Shown here piece after piece: positions 1-11,800 of a stretch of 64,000 bases of DNA. The notes beneath the pieces were generated by a model. The model did not search any database and was not told the origin of the DNA. It saw only the letters and a list, made by a program, of their open reading frames with translations. How positions within the stretch are numbered: the first letter of the stretch is position 1; every line of letters starts with the position of its first letter. The translations under genes and the position numbers were made by a program. Source of the DNA: Reticulitermes lucifugus (taxonomy: Eukaryota; Arthropoda; Insecta; Blattodea; Rhinotermitidae); the NCBI GenBank assembly GCA_026260175.1, contig JAKCWW010000015.1:674-64673 (forward strand). The letters are read 5' to 3'.

Positions 1-3000
1 CATTTCTCACACGATCGGTCCAACTGATCTTCTCCATTCTTCTCCAGCACCACATTTCAATGGGCGCCACCGTACAAAATTTAGTCGCCTTGGCGACCTG
101 GCGCCCGGGATTTGTGCACCCCTGCCTTGTGTGGTGTCATAGAAATTTCCAAGCACAAAGGACATAAGCAAAACTTCAGAATTGTGTGCTATAATCAGAA
201 ATTTTTGTCATTTAAGCGTTTAACAGTACAAATACTGCACTGGGGACTGATTTATTTTTCATATAACTTCAAGTTTCAAGCCTTCTGGGATGATATGCTG
301 TGTCGACTGGTAAATAGTTACGATGGTTAAGAATGAATGAGCTATACCTCCACTCGTCCTATACGCCTTCACGGCGTGTGCAGGGATAACTTTGCCTTTA
401 CTAGATGTTATATACAAAATAGGAACAGAGTAGCCTTTACAAGGGGCTCACCACATGCGAATAGAAAATGTAGCATTTCTATAAAGCTCCGTTTCTTCAG
501 CATGTCATCTATATAGAGCATTTGCATGAAACTAGCATGTAGTGCGTAAATATTATAAAGTTTATACTAATTTAAACAATACATATCTGGAACCTAATAA
601 TTCCGTCCGATTGACTGAAAGCTGAATCATTAATATCTCCATCGACCATAAGATTGAAATAAAATTTCAGCCTTAGAAATTACTGCGATATTCACAAAGA
701 AGGAAGGCTAAAGGACAAGGCAGTAACAGAGGAGTTACAAAGGAATAGTCCATCTACGCACCAGGATTACGTAGCTCGGAGCTGCCAAAATTACAGCAAT
801 TGATAACTCTTAGCATTACACCATCCTGTAGAAATAATGAATTTGGAAGCTTCACAAAGGTGGTAAATACAAGTAACTGAATTTTCTTATGGTTATAATT
901 TTCTTCATCCACCCCCTTCTAGCGCCAAGGATGAAAATGGGTAGAGCTACACCTCTGTCTCCCCTCTGATCCTGCAATGGTATGTTACGGGGTGATCTTT
1001 ACCTTCATACTTTTCTTAGTGACAAAATGTTACTTAATTTATTGTACAGTACGTACACGAACGTATGCTTACTCAGCTTCCATTTTGTTGTTCTATAAAT
1101 GTCTATCACTCTTTATATTAAAGACTGACTCCACAATATCGACCGCTTCAAAAGATATGTTATTTACACAGTTCGTGAAACAAATTGTACAAAATTTCAT
1201 TCCCACAACAAAACATAATCTAAATTGAAGTTTCATTGCCATAATACAATACCGCTTTTATAGGCTTAGCTCACATAAGAAAGCATGGGCTAGAAGAGAA
1301 ACACAGAATTTTGGGTGGAAATCCCGAAGAGACCACTTGAAAAATTTGGCGTAGACGGAAAGGGTTAGTATTAAGACTAGTGTTAAGTAATTAGGATGGG
1401 AAGGTATGGACTAGACTGATCTGGCTCAAGACATGGACCAGCGGAGGGCTGTTGTGAACACGGTAATGAACTTCCTGGTAACATAAAATGCTGGAAATTG
1501 ACTAGCTGAAGAACTATTAGCATCGTGCTCCATAAACTATAATCTGGTGTGCTATTCTGCTCTTTCGTGTGAGGACATACGTGATATGAGAACGTGTTCC
1601 GTGGGGGTGAATATTTATGCCTCGGAAATAATTCCCACACGCACGGAAAAGTACCTACCGAGTTCTCCATGGATGTGAAAATCTGAAACATAATGTTCAG
1701 AAGATTGAGATGAATTTAAATTAAAAATGAAGTTTGTATATATGTTCATTTGAAGTTTATGGCACCTAGAAAGTCGTGTCGAATTACGTATGTTTCGGAA
1801 TATATTCAAGTTCAGAAAGCCAAATAGAGGCTAATAACATGGTTCAATGACACCCCAGAAGTTCGTTCCGTTACGGAAAATGAAGGCGATTCTTATGAAA
1901 ATAAAAAAACTGGATGTCAGTTAACTATTACGAAGTTAAGAAACAATACCCATAAAGTCTGCTTATCTGTCGCACAGATTTATATTTCTACGAATCAATT
2001 ACTGGGGTCGGCACTAAGTGGAGCTATACCTCTATTCCCTCGCTGTACCTTCATGGCACGTAGGGATAATATTACTTTATAAGACTCTTAGTTTTGTTGC
2101 TGTTTCTGTTGTATTTCTGTTAAGCACCTATTAATGAAGCACAAAGTCTTTGCATTTAAATTTCTCGGATAGGCCTGTTTCCCATCATCGCCACGTTCAG
2201 CAGAACCTCAACTCTCACATGCTGCTACGTTATATCTGTGGACATTCAGAACATGACGCAGTGACCATTACCGTTATGAAATACGTACAGTCACAGCTAT
2301 TTGGTCAGTAAACAAAATCAAAGATATATCACCGCACTTTACGCATACCAACTGCAAATATTACATGAAATTCAACTGGTAGGGTAATTAGCTATTCTAA
2401 CTGAGGTTTTCCTCAGCCCCTCCAAATATATTATGGACAGGCACCTCCTTTACAGCCGAAAACCTTTCTTACAAATAATGTACAATCCATCATTCAACTA
2501 TCATTTTATCACTCGATGCTAAATAGTCTGAGATACTGAAAGCGTCATTAAATAAACCAGAAACGCATGAACAAATGCGTTTAATTTATGTGACCACTTT
2601 GATACTGACCAGTCTTTCAGTAAAACGCCGTGCTAATGCGGCAACTTCTCCGACTGGTTTCATTGGCGGGCAAGACTAAACAAAGATCGAAAGGGGTAAG
2701 CACGTCGTGCGCTGATGGATGCCGACGTTTGTTCTCATGCCATCAACCGTAACTGCCTTCAGAAGCCACTCACATAACACAGTACCTGCTATTGCAGAAT
2801 GCCCAGACAAATAAGTCACCGCCTTACTGAGAAATTTTAAAGTGGATACCACGCACTTTTTTTCAAGAATGTTGCCATTAGAATAAAGTTGGTTTTTAAC
2901 CGTGATCCGTGTCAACTGTTCCGAAAGGCAGTGTCGAGTATACGTAGAAACTCTACAAGCTATGGCTTAGGACCTCGAGGTTTGATGAGCTTCCAAACAC

Positions 3001-3040
3001 GGCCTAAGAATCAGAATTTATATTGTATTGTATTATATTA
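1..3040. other. Gene-free stretch with SINE and LINE tails
   Basis: No exon with good splice signals or recognisable protein is seen. It contains 3' tails of SINE family B near 330-410, 900-975 and 1995-2080 (repeated wording: GAATGAGTGGAGYTATACCTCCACT then a CGCC/CATGGCG palindrome) and a decayed LINE 3' end at about 1335-1545. Confidence 0.5.
1335..1545 (+). mobile_element. LINE 3' tail (RTE-like family)
   Basis: Shares the phrases GACTAGACTGATCTGGCTC, GTGAACACGGTAATGAAC and GGAAATTGACTAGCTGA with the better copies at 37490-37880 and 48925-49130. These are the last codons and 3' untranslated part of a non-LTR retrotransposon. No intact frame remains. Confidence 0.65.
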
Positions 3041-3044
3041 TATT

Positions 3045-3235
3045 ATACACGTGATTGAAGGAAAGATAGAAATGACGGGAAAACGAGGAAGAAGGCGTAA
3101 GAAGCTACTGAATGACCTTAAGGAAAAGAGAAGATACTGGAAATTGAAAGAGGAAGTAGTAGATCGCACTGTGTGGAGAACTCGCTTTGGAAGACGCTAC
3201 GGACCTGTCGTAAGACAGACTGCAGAATGAATGAA
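3045..3235 (+). mobile_element. LINE reverse-transcriptase ORF, C-terminal remnant
   Basis: From 3072 the frame reads MTGKRGRRRKKLLNDLKEKR and ends RYGPVVRQTAE-stop, the familiar last ~50 residues of an insect non-LTR element ORF2. It is followed by an AT-repeat tail (3236-3270), as expected for the 3' end of a LINE. Everything 5' of this is missing. Confidence 0.75.
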
Positions 3236-4920
3236 TTATTATATTATATATATATATTATATTATATATTCTTAAGTCTACTGTACTCTAGGGTGCTAAG
3301 TCATAGAGACTGGTAAAAATTTACCGGCGTTTCGTAGGAACCTACTGCCACTTTCTACACTGCATTGCATCCTACAAGACAATCTCCGTTGCCCCAGCCC
3401 TGAGATCCTAAGATCTCACAAAGTTTGTAAAGTTTATCTTACTCATTCTAGGAGAATTCTGATTAGGGTATCTCAGATTATAGGACGAAGTCTTCTTCCC
3501 ACTTCCTCCTAAATTCATCGCTTTATTTACTTCCTGCCATTCACCGCTATTTAGCATGTACGTTTCGCAAAGCGTCATTAAAAAACCAAGAGGAATGCAA
3601 TGCCCTTACACTGTAATGACCTCTCACCATCACAACTACGCACAAGAACAGAACAGCAAGGAAATCTGCAGTTACATATAAATTGGCGGATTCAGAAAGC
3701 ACAATGTGACTGATTCAGCGAAAGGGAATAAGTGTCGTCAACATGCAAGACGAACAGTAGTCTCACCAGAAATGAAACTGAAACAAATAAACAAATTAAT
3801 AGACGATACATCACACAGATTGCCGTCAATGACAAAGAAACGTCTTTGCTGCAACACAGAGGTTACCGCGGAGTGATATGTACAAGAAGCAAGGTTGTTG
3901 AGTGGGAGCAGATCGCGAAACTGACCACACGATTGGTTGTAATGGACACAGTGGCAGACTGGTGGCGCTCGTAAACTGCGCCTTACCTGTCTCTGTTGTT
4001 TCTGTTTTCTTGTTACTTTCATTACTTCCCTTCTCTTTTTTTTTCTTCTGTCACTTTCTTGGTTTGTGCCATATTCTTTCTTTCATTCCCTCTTCCTTTC
4101 ATTTCTCCTATTTTTATTTTTATTCGTTTCTGTCTATACACCTTTCTTTCTGTCCTTCCTTTCCCACTCGCTTCCAGACCATATGCGTATGACCGAGTCA
4201 CAATGGAAGGCCATGTTTATCTCGTTCTCCTTCCTTGAAAATAGAAAAGAGTAGGTACATGAGATCACCATTCTCTCGGTACGAGTGATTGTGCGCCCTC
4301 CCTTTCAACTTTTGAAACATTTGACCGATATTAACGAAACTTGATATGAACGTGATGCCAAGGCCACGCCAAAGCTGTATTATTTACGTAATTTCTTACA
4401 ATCTATAACAGCAATGCACGAACTTGTGATAACACATTTTTAAATGAAGCAAATTCATGTCACGCATGTGAAACCTGGTCTCTCGTTTTACAGGAAAGAC
4501 ATAAGGAAGAGAATTTTGGAAAAAGCAAATTTTTTAATCCTGGGTCACAATAAACAGCAGGATGAGGAGCATTATATTAAGATAAGAATTATAATTTGAA
4601 ATATTAACCATATAGCCTATTATTAATATGATCAAATCAAGGAGGAAATGCTGAGCGGAATATGCGTAACATAAAAAATACATACAAAGATTTGGTGGGA
4701 AAATCTGAAGTCACCCACTGGGCAGGCTGAGACGTAGACAGGAAAGCTAATATTAAAATGAAGCTTAAGAACGGATGTTTTGGCGAGTGCTTGTATATTC
4801 GGTAAGGATACTTTCGGGTTATATAACAAAATCACGTCATGACCGTCGGCGCTGCCAACCTCACAGTTCGACCCTGCCCGGTGATCGCACACGGCTGGCC
4901 TAGAGTCTCGGAATGCTGTT
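3236..4920. other. Gene-free stretch with pyrimidine tract
   Basis: Holds an AT microsatellite (3236-3270), a long C/T-rich tract at about 4010-4165 and, at 4285-4430, a dispersed-repeat fragment sharing ACGAAACTTGRTATGAACGT with 12960-13110. No coding exon is supported. Confidence 0.5.
4285..4430 (+). repeat. Dispersed repeat fragment, copy 1
   Basis: The stretch TTGACCGATATTAACGAAAC, followed by TGATATGAACGTGATGCC, recurs with changes at 12960-13110 (TTGACCGAATTTAACGAAAC then TGGTATGAACGTTATGCC). Both continue with similar CCACGCC/CCAACGCC wording. The element class is not clear to me. Confidence 0.6.
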
Positions 4921-4923
4921 GGT

Positions 4924-4998
4924 ATGGTTAGTCTTTGCGCAGCGCTGTGGCTGAGTGTGTTGTTGAGTGCTGTGAAGAAACAGACAGCTCAGCGCCAG
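4924..4998 (+). CDS. Possible first exon encoding a signal peptide
   Basis: An ATG with G at -3 and +4 opens 25 codons starting MVSLCAALWLSVLLSA, a good signal-peptide core, and ends at CAG|GTGAGA, a strong donor in phase 0. I found no following exon on the + strand before 14 kb, so this may be chance or a remnant. No family can be named. Confidence 0.2.
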
Positions 4999-5404
4999 GT
5001 GAGAGTGCAAGTTGCTGACAACTCGAAACAATTTTCAGAGGAGCAGTGCTTTCCTTTCCCTTGAATTCCGTACAAAGATTTTTCGTTAGTGCAGTGATAA
5101 AACGGATTGTTGCGCTGTTAATATGCCAACCGAACATTTCAAAACATATGTTAGACATTTCTGAAGTAAGCATAGGTAGCCGTCTTCTTATTTTCACTAG
5201 TGACGTAGCTAGTGCGTCTGCCGGCGCAAGAATCGCCCTTCACGCGTCTCCTTTGTGCGTCGCTGCGTATTACCCGTCTTTCTTCTGTACACCGTAGGCC
5301 CTTTTAATATAGACCTTCCTTTACCACTCATGTCAGTTTTGCCTTTAGGTTTTGTCTGATGGTGTAAAATAACTCGTAGTTATACTAACAAACCCGAGTA
5401 AAAA

Positions 5405-5735
5405 CGAACGAGATGGGCAATGAACGTACAACATAACAGTGTGGCGCGTTCGCGTAACCATTGTTGCAATTGAAAAGCAACAATGAGTTGTATATATTGT
5501 TTTGCTACATGTCACTGTCAGCAATATAAAAATATTAAGTGTTGTACTAAAATGCTTTTATGGCGTGTTTATGCCGCCGGCAACAATAAAACGTACTTAG
5601 GTCTTCGTATTTGTGTCCAATTTTAACCAGATGTGGAGTATCTCGGCATATTTTTCATAGAAGTTCCGAATATCAAATTTCATGGAAATCCGTCCAGTGG
5701 GACGGACTGTGCGAGCGCGCCTAAAAACGAATTTA
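5405..5735 (-). repeat. Dispersed repeat family D, minus-oriented partial copy
   Basis: Minus-strand sequence contains CACTGGACGGAT, CATGAAATTTGATATT and, at the far end, CGCGTTCGCGTAACCATTGT. The same blocks in the same order occur in the fuller copies at 8645-9195 and 40455-41005. The middle of the element is missing here. Confidence 0.7.
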
Positions 5736-6225
5736 AAAATGAGACAAAACACTTTAAACCGCATAAGGTAGTGATGCCCAAAGGCCTTCCAAATATTCCC
5801 GCGACCTAATTTTACTAATCGGAACCAAGGATATTTAAGAAATACGCAAAACTGGAAGCTCGTGGGAAGTATTCTGACATTCTTTCGCAAAAAAAAAAGT
5901 TTCAAGGTAAAAGCCTTAAAAACATTAATTATTGTATTCGTTTATTTTAGGACGCTTTTTGAATTGTACAAGCAGCGTATTTGTGACTGATGATCTGGGA
6001 AAAATGAAGAAGACTGCCTTCGTGTTTCGAAGGACTGAACAGAGCTTTCAATAGCCCATATAATGACAACCGGCCTATGTAACCACCCGAATTAAAACCA
6101 ATAAACCACGAAGGTCTCTAATGTGTCCACAATCAAACGGCATTTTGTCAATTGTTTTTAAATTTTATATTGCTTTCACCGTGCATTTTCACTTATTATT
6201 CAGTAACCAACAAATGCACAAACAT

Positions 6226-6744
6226 AAACTACTTTTATAGTTTTATTAATATCGATGCATTCCCCTACACGTGTTTCGGTCCGTAGACCATCTTCAGGGG
6301 GTTAACAAGCTATTACACTTCCCATCGCATGTTTAATGTGCCGTAGAACACTCTTGTCTCAGAAGTAAGTTGTAAAAACACATTTAAATTTGTAAAATAT
6401 GTAAAAGTGTATAGTAATTTAAGATTTTATCATATGAAGTTAAAAGTTAAAATAGCAATGTTGCTACTTGATGCACATACAAAACCGCGATTTTATGCAT
6501 CAAGTAGCAACACTGCTATTTTAACTTTTAACTTCATACGATAAAATCTTAAGTTACTATACACTTTTACATATTTTACAAATTTAAATGTGTTTTTACA
6601 ACTTACTTCTGAGACAAGAGTGTTCTACGGCACATTAAACATGCGATGTGAAGTGTAATAGCTTGTTAACCCCCTGAAGATGGTCTACGGACCGAAACAT
6701 ATGTAGGAGAATTCGGTGATACTAATAATACTATAAAATAGTTT
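6226..6744. repeat. Long near-perfect palindrome (foldback element)
   Basis: Arms 6226-6474 and 6496-6744 (249 bp each) are inverted copies around a 21-bp spacer. I count about 4 mismatches in the inner ~200 bp; the outer ~45 bp are more diverged. RNA from either strand would form a long hairpin. Each arm includes CTGAAGATGGTCTACGGACC followed by GAAAC, itself a small stem-loop motif seen elsewhere in the window. No clear target-site duplication is visible. It is probably a foldback-type non-autonomous transposon or a recent inverted duplication. Confidence 0.92.
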
Positions 6745-8380
6745 GAGGTATTTTGTCAGTTATATTAATATAACAAAAATAGTCCTGTATTCAGTAAAAT
6801 ATACACTATCATAATGGTGATCGAAGTATGCCCTGGAATACGTTTTTGACCTCTCTATACTAGTAAATATCACGCAATGAAAGCGTATGGAAGAGTAGCG
6901 GTACAGCTCCACTCATTCTTGCCTCGACACGAACCAAGAATTTCTGTATTGGTCCTAGTGCAAAATTTCTCGCCACGAGACTAGAACAAATAATTTACCG
7001 ACATTTTATTTTCAAAGAGCCTATAAATGAGATGTTGAAATAGACAGTTTCGAACCGTGTAATTATTTTCAACATTAAGTAGCCTACACTAATTCAATAG
7101 TCCGATAAGGTATTAGTGTAAAGCTTGGTTATAATATCTTTTATCAGCAGTGGGAAGTAAGATGTGTTCTATATAACGACGCTCACAATTACTAAGAATA
7201 TATACCGTCAATGATATGTGAATGAAATATGAACATGTAGCATTAGTGGAATGATCTTAAAGGGAAAACCGATTACCCGGAGATAAACCTGCCGCAAGTT
7301 GCATATATACTGGATGGTCTCATGCGAAGCAGGAGAAAAATGCAGACACTGTTTTAGTCCTTATAGGCTTCAAGGGAATACGTAGACGTAATATTAAAAC
7401 TCGTCTTAAGCATGCGGTGTGAAGGTTCAGATGACTCGGGGACACTGACCAGTGGCTGGCGGTTTTAGCACGGTTCCATAAAAGGGCAGGGAGTTTGACC
7501 AGTCGTTCAGACTGTCAGCTTCGTGTAAACTCTCTGTTCAAATGAGTTAGAAGGTAGAGGGGAATCCGTAAGGAAATAATAGGCCTACTTCAAAATATAT
7601 TTTCTGGAGGAAATGAAACTGAGACTAGCAGGACTCAGGATTAAGATTCGAACCCATTATATCTCTAATACGAAGAAGAGTTATAACCACTGTGACGCAC
7701 AGTACCTCGTCTTGTTACAAATTCCTACTGTTAATATTAAAAATTAGGAATATAATTGAAACATTAATCGATATAAGTTATTCTGTGAGCCCTTTATAAT
7801 TTCAAAAGTGAGACTGATAAAGAACTTTTCTTAAAATTTAAGTCGCCGTTCCCAAACCTTCCAAGATGATTTAGTTATACGCATTAATTCAACTTCCGTC
7901 ACAATTAGCTCATCGCTGTGCTTGTAACCTCATTTTCCCCGGACATTGCACAAACCAGGACACATATCTCCCATTCCTAAATATCAAAATAATTTATTCA
8001 TCATCATTTACATAGTCCAGGCGACTTACATATAGAACACACTAAGAGCTTCGTGAGATGGAAAGAAGGTCACTTGAGTACTTGTGTCAGAATTAAATTA
8101 TGCTTTGAACTACTTTTATCTCTGAACTTAGGATTCTATGAGTGCAGTGAGTTTTGAATATAACAAATTGTCTATTTCTAACCATGATGCGGTTTATTTA
8201 AATTCATCATGAAGTGATAAGACGAAAGTCCTGACGAAGTTTATATTTGTTCCTATCACGAGCAATGAACCACAAAGATAGCCTACGACTCGAAGAGTGC
8301 AGTAGGAGTTTCTAAATACTTGTTGCATTATCTGGGATGCGTAATTTTGCATTCCTAAATATTATGTTATTTGCCACACT
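6745..8380. other. Gene-free stretch
   Basis: AT-rich with no recognisable protein or RNA gene. A SINE-B-like tail in minus orientation is visible around 6870-6960. Otherwise I see nothing. Confidence 0.45.
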
Positions 8381-8399
8381 TACACTGCCTTCAGTGGCA

Positions 8400-8640
8400 A
8401 TAAGAAGACACCGTCCAGGCTGGTCTAGCGGCAGATCCGTATTTGTATTCGGGAGGTATCCAATTCGAATCTCGGCCAGCAGTGTACTTATAAAAACTAC
8501 CGGGTCGCCCGTTTATTTTGTCAGTTACCAGTGATTTCATTAGGCCGTTTTCCATAATGGAAAGGAGCTTATAATGTCTTCGTTTTATGTGTGTGTGTGT
8601 GTGTGCGTGTGCCATAAAGAAGGCAGGGTAGGAATTTAAT
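8400..8640 (+). mobile_element. tRNA-derived SINE (head like a tRNA)
   Basis: GGCTGGTCTAGCGGCAGATC gives an A-box-like TGGTCTAGCGG, and CCAATTCGAATCTCGG gives a B-box-like stretch about 40 bp on, followed by a non-tRNA body and a GT microsatellite (8588-8612). This is the Pol III promoter pattern of a tRNA-derived SINE, not a functional tRNA: the cloverleaf is not complete. Confidence 0.55.
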
Positions 8641-8644
8641 CTGT

Positions 8645-9195
8645 ATTTATGCGCCTTCGCAAAATTGTGAAATGTGACTATTGGCTTCGTCATATCTGTC
8701 TGTCCCTCAGTCCGTCCGTCCGTCTGTCTGTTCATCCGCATGTAACACGTCGACTTCAACTGGACGGATTTTCATGAAATTTGATATTTTAGGATTTTTT
8801 CGAAAATCTGTCGAGACAGTTCAAGTTTAATAAAAACTGACAAGAATCACGGATTCCTTACATGAAGAACTTTGTACATTTATGATAATATCTCGCTGAA
8901 TTCTTGGAATGAGAAATGTTTCAGACGAAGTGTGTAGAGAAAATCAAAACACAGATTTTATGTTCGATAAATATATCCCGAAAATCGTGCCGGTTATGAG
9001 ATAATGTGGAAAAATGCTGTAGAGCCAGACAGGCCACAGATGGCAATGTAGTACGAAGCAGAAAAGATGTGCTTTGTATGCCGGATGACTAAGACAAAAA
9101 TACAGACACTCATAATATTTAATGCTGTTTTTCCACGACAACAATTTTACGCGAACGCGCCTCAGTGTTACGTTACACGTACATGACTGTCTTTG
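8645..9195 (+). repeat. Dispersed repeat family D, near-full copy
   Basis: About 550 bp that align along their whole length with 40455-41005, sharing CTGTCTGTC-rich sequence, ACTGGACGGATTTTCATGAA, TACATGAAGA, AGAGCCAGACAGGCCACAGA and an end near GTTACGTTACACGTACATG. No coding frame is seen, so it is probably a non-autonomous transposon; its superfamily is not evident. Confidence 0.85.
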
Positions 9196-9664
9196 CTAAA
9201 GTTTAAATGCGAACCGGCTCCATCACACACAGTGCCCAAGCTGTGAACGCCTGGACCCAATATCTTCACTCTCCGAAGTATTTTTATGACATGATGCTTG
9301 GCTCAACACGGACAGCTTTACCGTTACCATTTTCATTAAGGCACAATTGAATCTCTCTATTTTGGTTCGCTGCCATCCTCGATAGGCCACAGTTCACCCA
9401 CCTAGCATCACTGATCAAGCGTGAGACTTGATCAACCATGAGACTCAATTCTACGGCCGAACTCAAAAGGCAAACCGCATAACGGCTCCGCGAAAACCTT
9501 CACCGACCATGTAAGGATACTTTACGCAAGACGGCGAAGTAGGCCAGCAGGCAGCGTGTGACGTCATCTCATCGGGTGTAGGCACTATCGTGATGTCACA
9601 CAGAAAGATAATCTCATCGTCATTTGTTAGGGAGATTGTAATCCTCCCACTTTCATGGCGAGTT

Positions 9665-9900
9665 TTGTAAGAGAGTGTAGGTACAGCTCCGTGAATTCTT
9701 AACCACGGCACTGATAGAAGTTGATGGTCGCCTTCACTCTGTGGCCGCCTTACCCTTGGTACCAGTTAGATAGGAGGCTGGGTGAGAGTCCTAGAGCCAG
9801 TCTCGATACTATGGCAAAGGAGAAGGAAAAATCTCCCTTCCCACCAGAAATTGGACCCCGGCCGCACAACCCACAGCCTAACCACTGTGCTGATTCAGGT
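9665..9900 (-). mobile_element. SINE family B copy
   Basis: In minus orientation the copy has the family's ACCCAGCCTCCTATCTAACT, followed by GGTACCAAGGGTAAGGCGGC and a 3' end resembling TTAAGAATTCACGGAGCTGT. It aligns with copies at 12083-12305, 27520-27725 and 42180-42415. The tRNA-like head is decayed. Confidence 0.7.
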
Positions 9901-10384
9901 ACAGCCAGCTCGAACATGCACAAGACTGGACCCAAATATCGACACGTCGGGTATCATTACTCAGCTGGAGGACTACTATGCTAGCTCATCGCGCCTTAAA
10001 CGTAACAGTCGCAATTTGTTCCGTTGCGCAAGCTTCGAGGGTATTAATTTCTCTGTGTCGTTCATTTGATGACAATCTCGCAGAATATATAGCGTTTGTG
10101 ACAGGGTAATTCGTTAGTGATGAATTGGAAAGGAGTTGGAAGGAAGCGGCCGTGGCCTAATCGAGGCGCTGTACAGTCCAGGGACCAGGAGATGATCCCC
10201 GTTAGGAATGCGACAGATGCGCATGCGCAAGATTTCGTGGTGAATGAAGGGTTGTTACTACCCATCCTGAAAACATTCGCACAGTGCACTCGATCACAAC
10301 ACATTACCGTAATGTTTTCAGTCTGTATGTAGCAGCAGAACTGTCTGTTGCTCGTACCATTAGCAGTTCATCTTCATTTGTATA

Positions 10385-11090
10385 GAAAAACTGAGAACAA
10401 GATAGGAAATGTCAGCAGAGCTTAACACGTCGGGCGTGTTCGCGTAACCATAGCAACCAATTAACACTGTGAACCGTCCTAGAAAAGGTAAGCGTGGTAA
10501 CAGAGATAACCATAGCAACCAACTAACACTGCTAACCGTGGTAAATAAGGTAACCATGGTAACAGAAGTAACCATAGCAACCATTTACGTTAATAACCAT
10601 GGTAAAGAAAAACATGGTAATAAAGGTAACCACAACAACCAATAAATATTGGTAACCGTGGTAAGGAAGGTAACCATGGTAACAGAGGTAACAGTAGCAA
10701 CCAAAGCGATATTCGTAACCAAGGTAAACGACGCTATACACGCGTAATCTTGGCAACTGACAACGTCAATAAGCAAAAAAAAACAAGATAGGAAATGTCC
10801 GCACTGCGCAACACTTCTGGCACTTTCACGAAACTGTAGCAACCAGTGAACACTGGTAGCATTGGTAGGCAATGTAGCAAATGTAACTACAGTAAACACA
10901 GGAACATGTGTGACGCTGACCGCAACATCAATGGTAACGTTAGGAGCCATGGCAACAATAGCAACAATGGTAACCATGATGAAGTTAGTAACCAACGCAG
11001 TCATAAATATGCGTAGGTCTTCATGTAAAGTGCCTGTTATTTTTGTCAGATTTTAACCAAACTTGAATTTATCGAGATTTCAGCTAAATT
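10385..11090 (-). repeat. Dispersed repeat family D copy with internal tandem expansion
   Basis: The outer parts match family D in minus orientation: the 11000-11090 end carries AAATTCAAGTTTGGTTAAAA and ACATGAAGAC, and the other end carries CGCGTAACCATAGCAACCAA. Between them the GTAACC-bearing part has been multiplied (separate entry), lengthening the element. The phrase ACAAGATAGGAAATGTC occurs at 10397 and again near 10783, suggesting a second, larger duplication with a spacing of about 390 bp. Confidence 0.7.
10447..10765. repeat. 62-bp tandem array (GTAACCATAGCAACC units)
   Basis: The core ACCATAGCAACC or a close variant starts at 10447, 10509, 10571, 10629 and 10691, with a weaker sixth copy near 10747, so the period is 58-62 bp. 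Each unit is itself rich in GGTAACCATGGTAAC. Long translated frames here are artefacts of the array. Confidence 0.85.
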
Positions 11091-11399
11091 CCTCAGTAGG
11101 TCGGCAATAAGCTAAATTCCGGCGTGACAATAAATGCTGTGTGCACTTGCATGTCGACCGCTATTGAACGGTGCACCTGCTACCGGGACACAGCGACCTT
11201 GGTCCAGCATTGAGAGGCAACAGCATCACTGGGTTACTTGGTCGAGCGAGGTGTGGCCAAAATTAGCGCGTGACGCGTGTTTGTGTGTAGAGGAGCCAGC
11301 TGGGTACAGTCTGTGAAGAACATCCGCGTGCCACCCACGTGTTCAACAAAACCTGCATCGCGATCGTTAGCATGCCGTGTATTACGTTCGTTCACCTAG

Positions 11400-11800
11400 C
11401 ATCAGAGACTAAACCGTTTGTTAGATTTTCGTGAAATTCGCTACAGGAGCACTTTACAAAAAGTCTTCAAGGAGGCGTGAGTTTCGTGAAATTCGGCGGC
11501 GTGACATTCGTGCTTTACTTAAAGGCGTAAATGAATTCATACCTATAATTCCCATATGTATTGGCCGATTTAGGTGAAATTCAGTAGCGAACATCTGCAC
11601 TTGCTGCCGTTCAGCAAATACGGCTTTCGTGAAAATCGGTACAGTGAAAGCCATACTGTACTTAGGGGGGTAAATTCAGTTTTGCCCGTATTTTCTACAA
11701 GTGTCTTCCGATTTGGACAACATTCGGTATTGAGGATTTCCACGCACTGCCGGTTGGTAAATGTGAGTTTCGTGAAGGGGAAAAGGGGGACTGGAATTCG
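11400..11800. repeat. Degenerate internal repeats (TTTCGTGAAATTCG)
   Basis: TTTCGTGAAATTCG or variants recur near 11428, 11483, 11563, 11626 and 11767; the blocks at 11483 and 11626 share longer following sequence ending in a TACTTAAAGGCGTAAA-like phrase. The spacing is irregular, about 55-145 bp. No gene is supported here. Confidence 0.5.

Noticed and set aside
6226-6744. Two separate transposons facing each other
   Set aside because: The close match of the arms and the 21-bp spacer make a single foldback or inverted duplication simpler.
10360-11056. Long Val/Thr-rich open frames on both strands
   Set aside because: They come from the 62-bp tandem array; the pattern follows the repeat, not a protein family.
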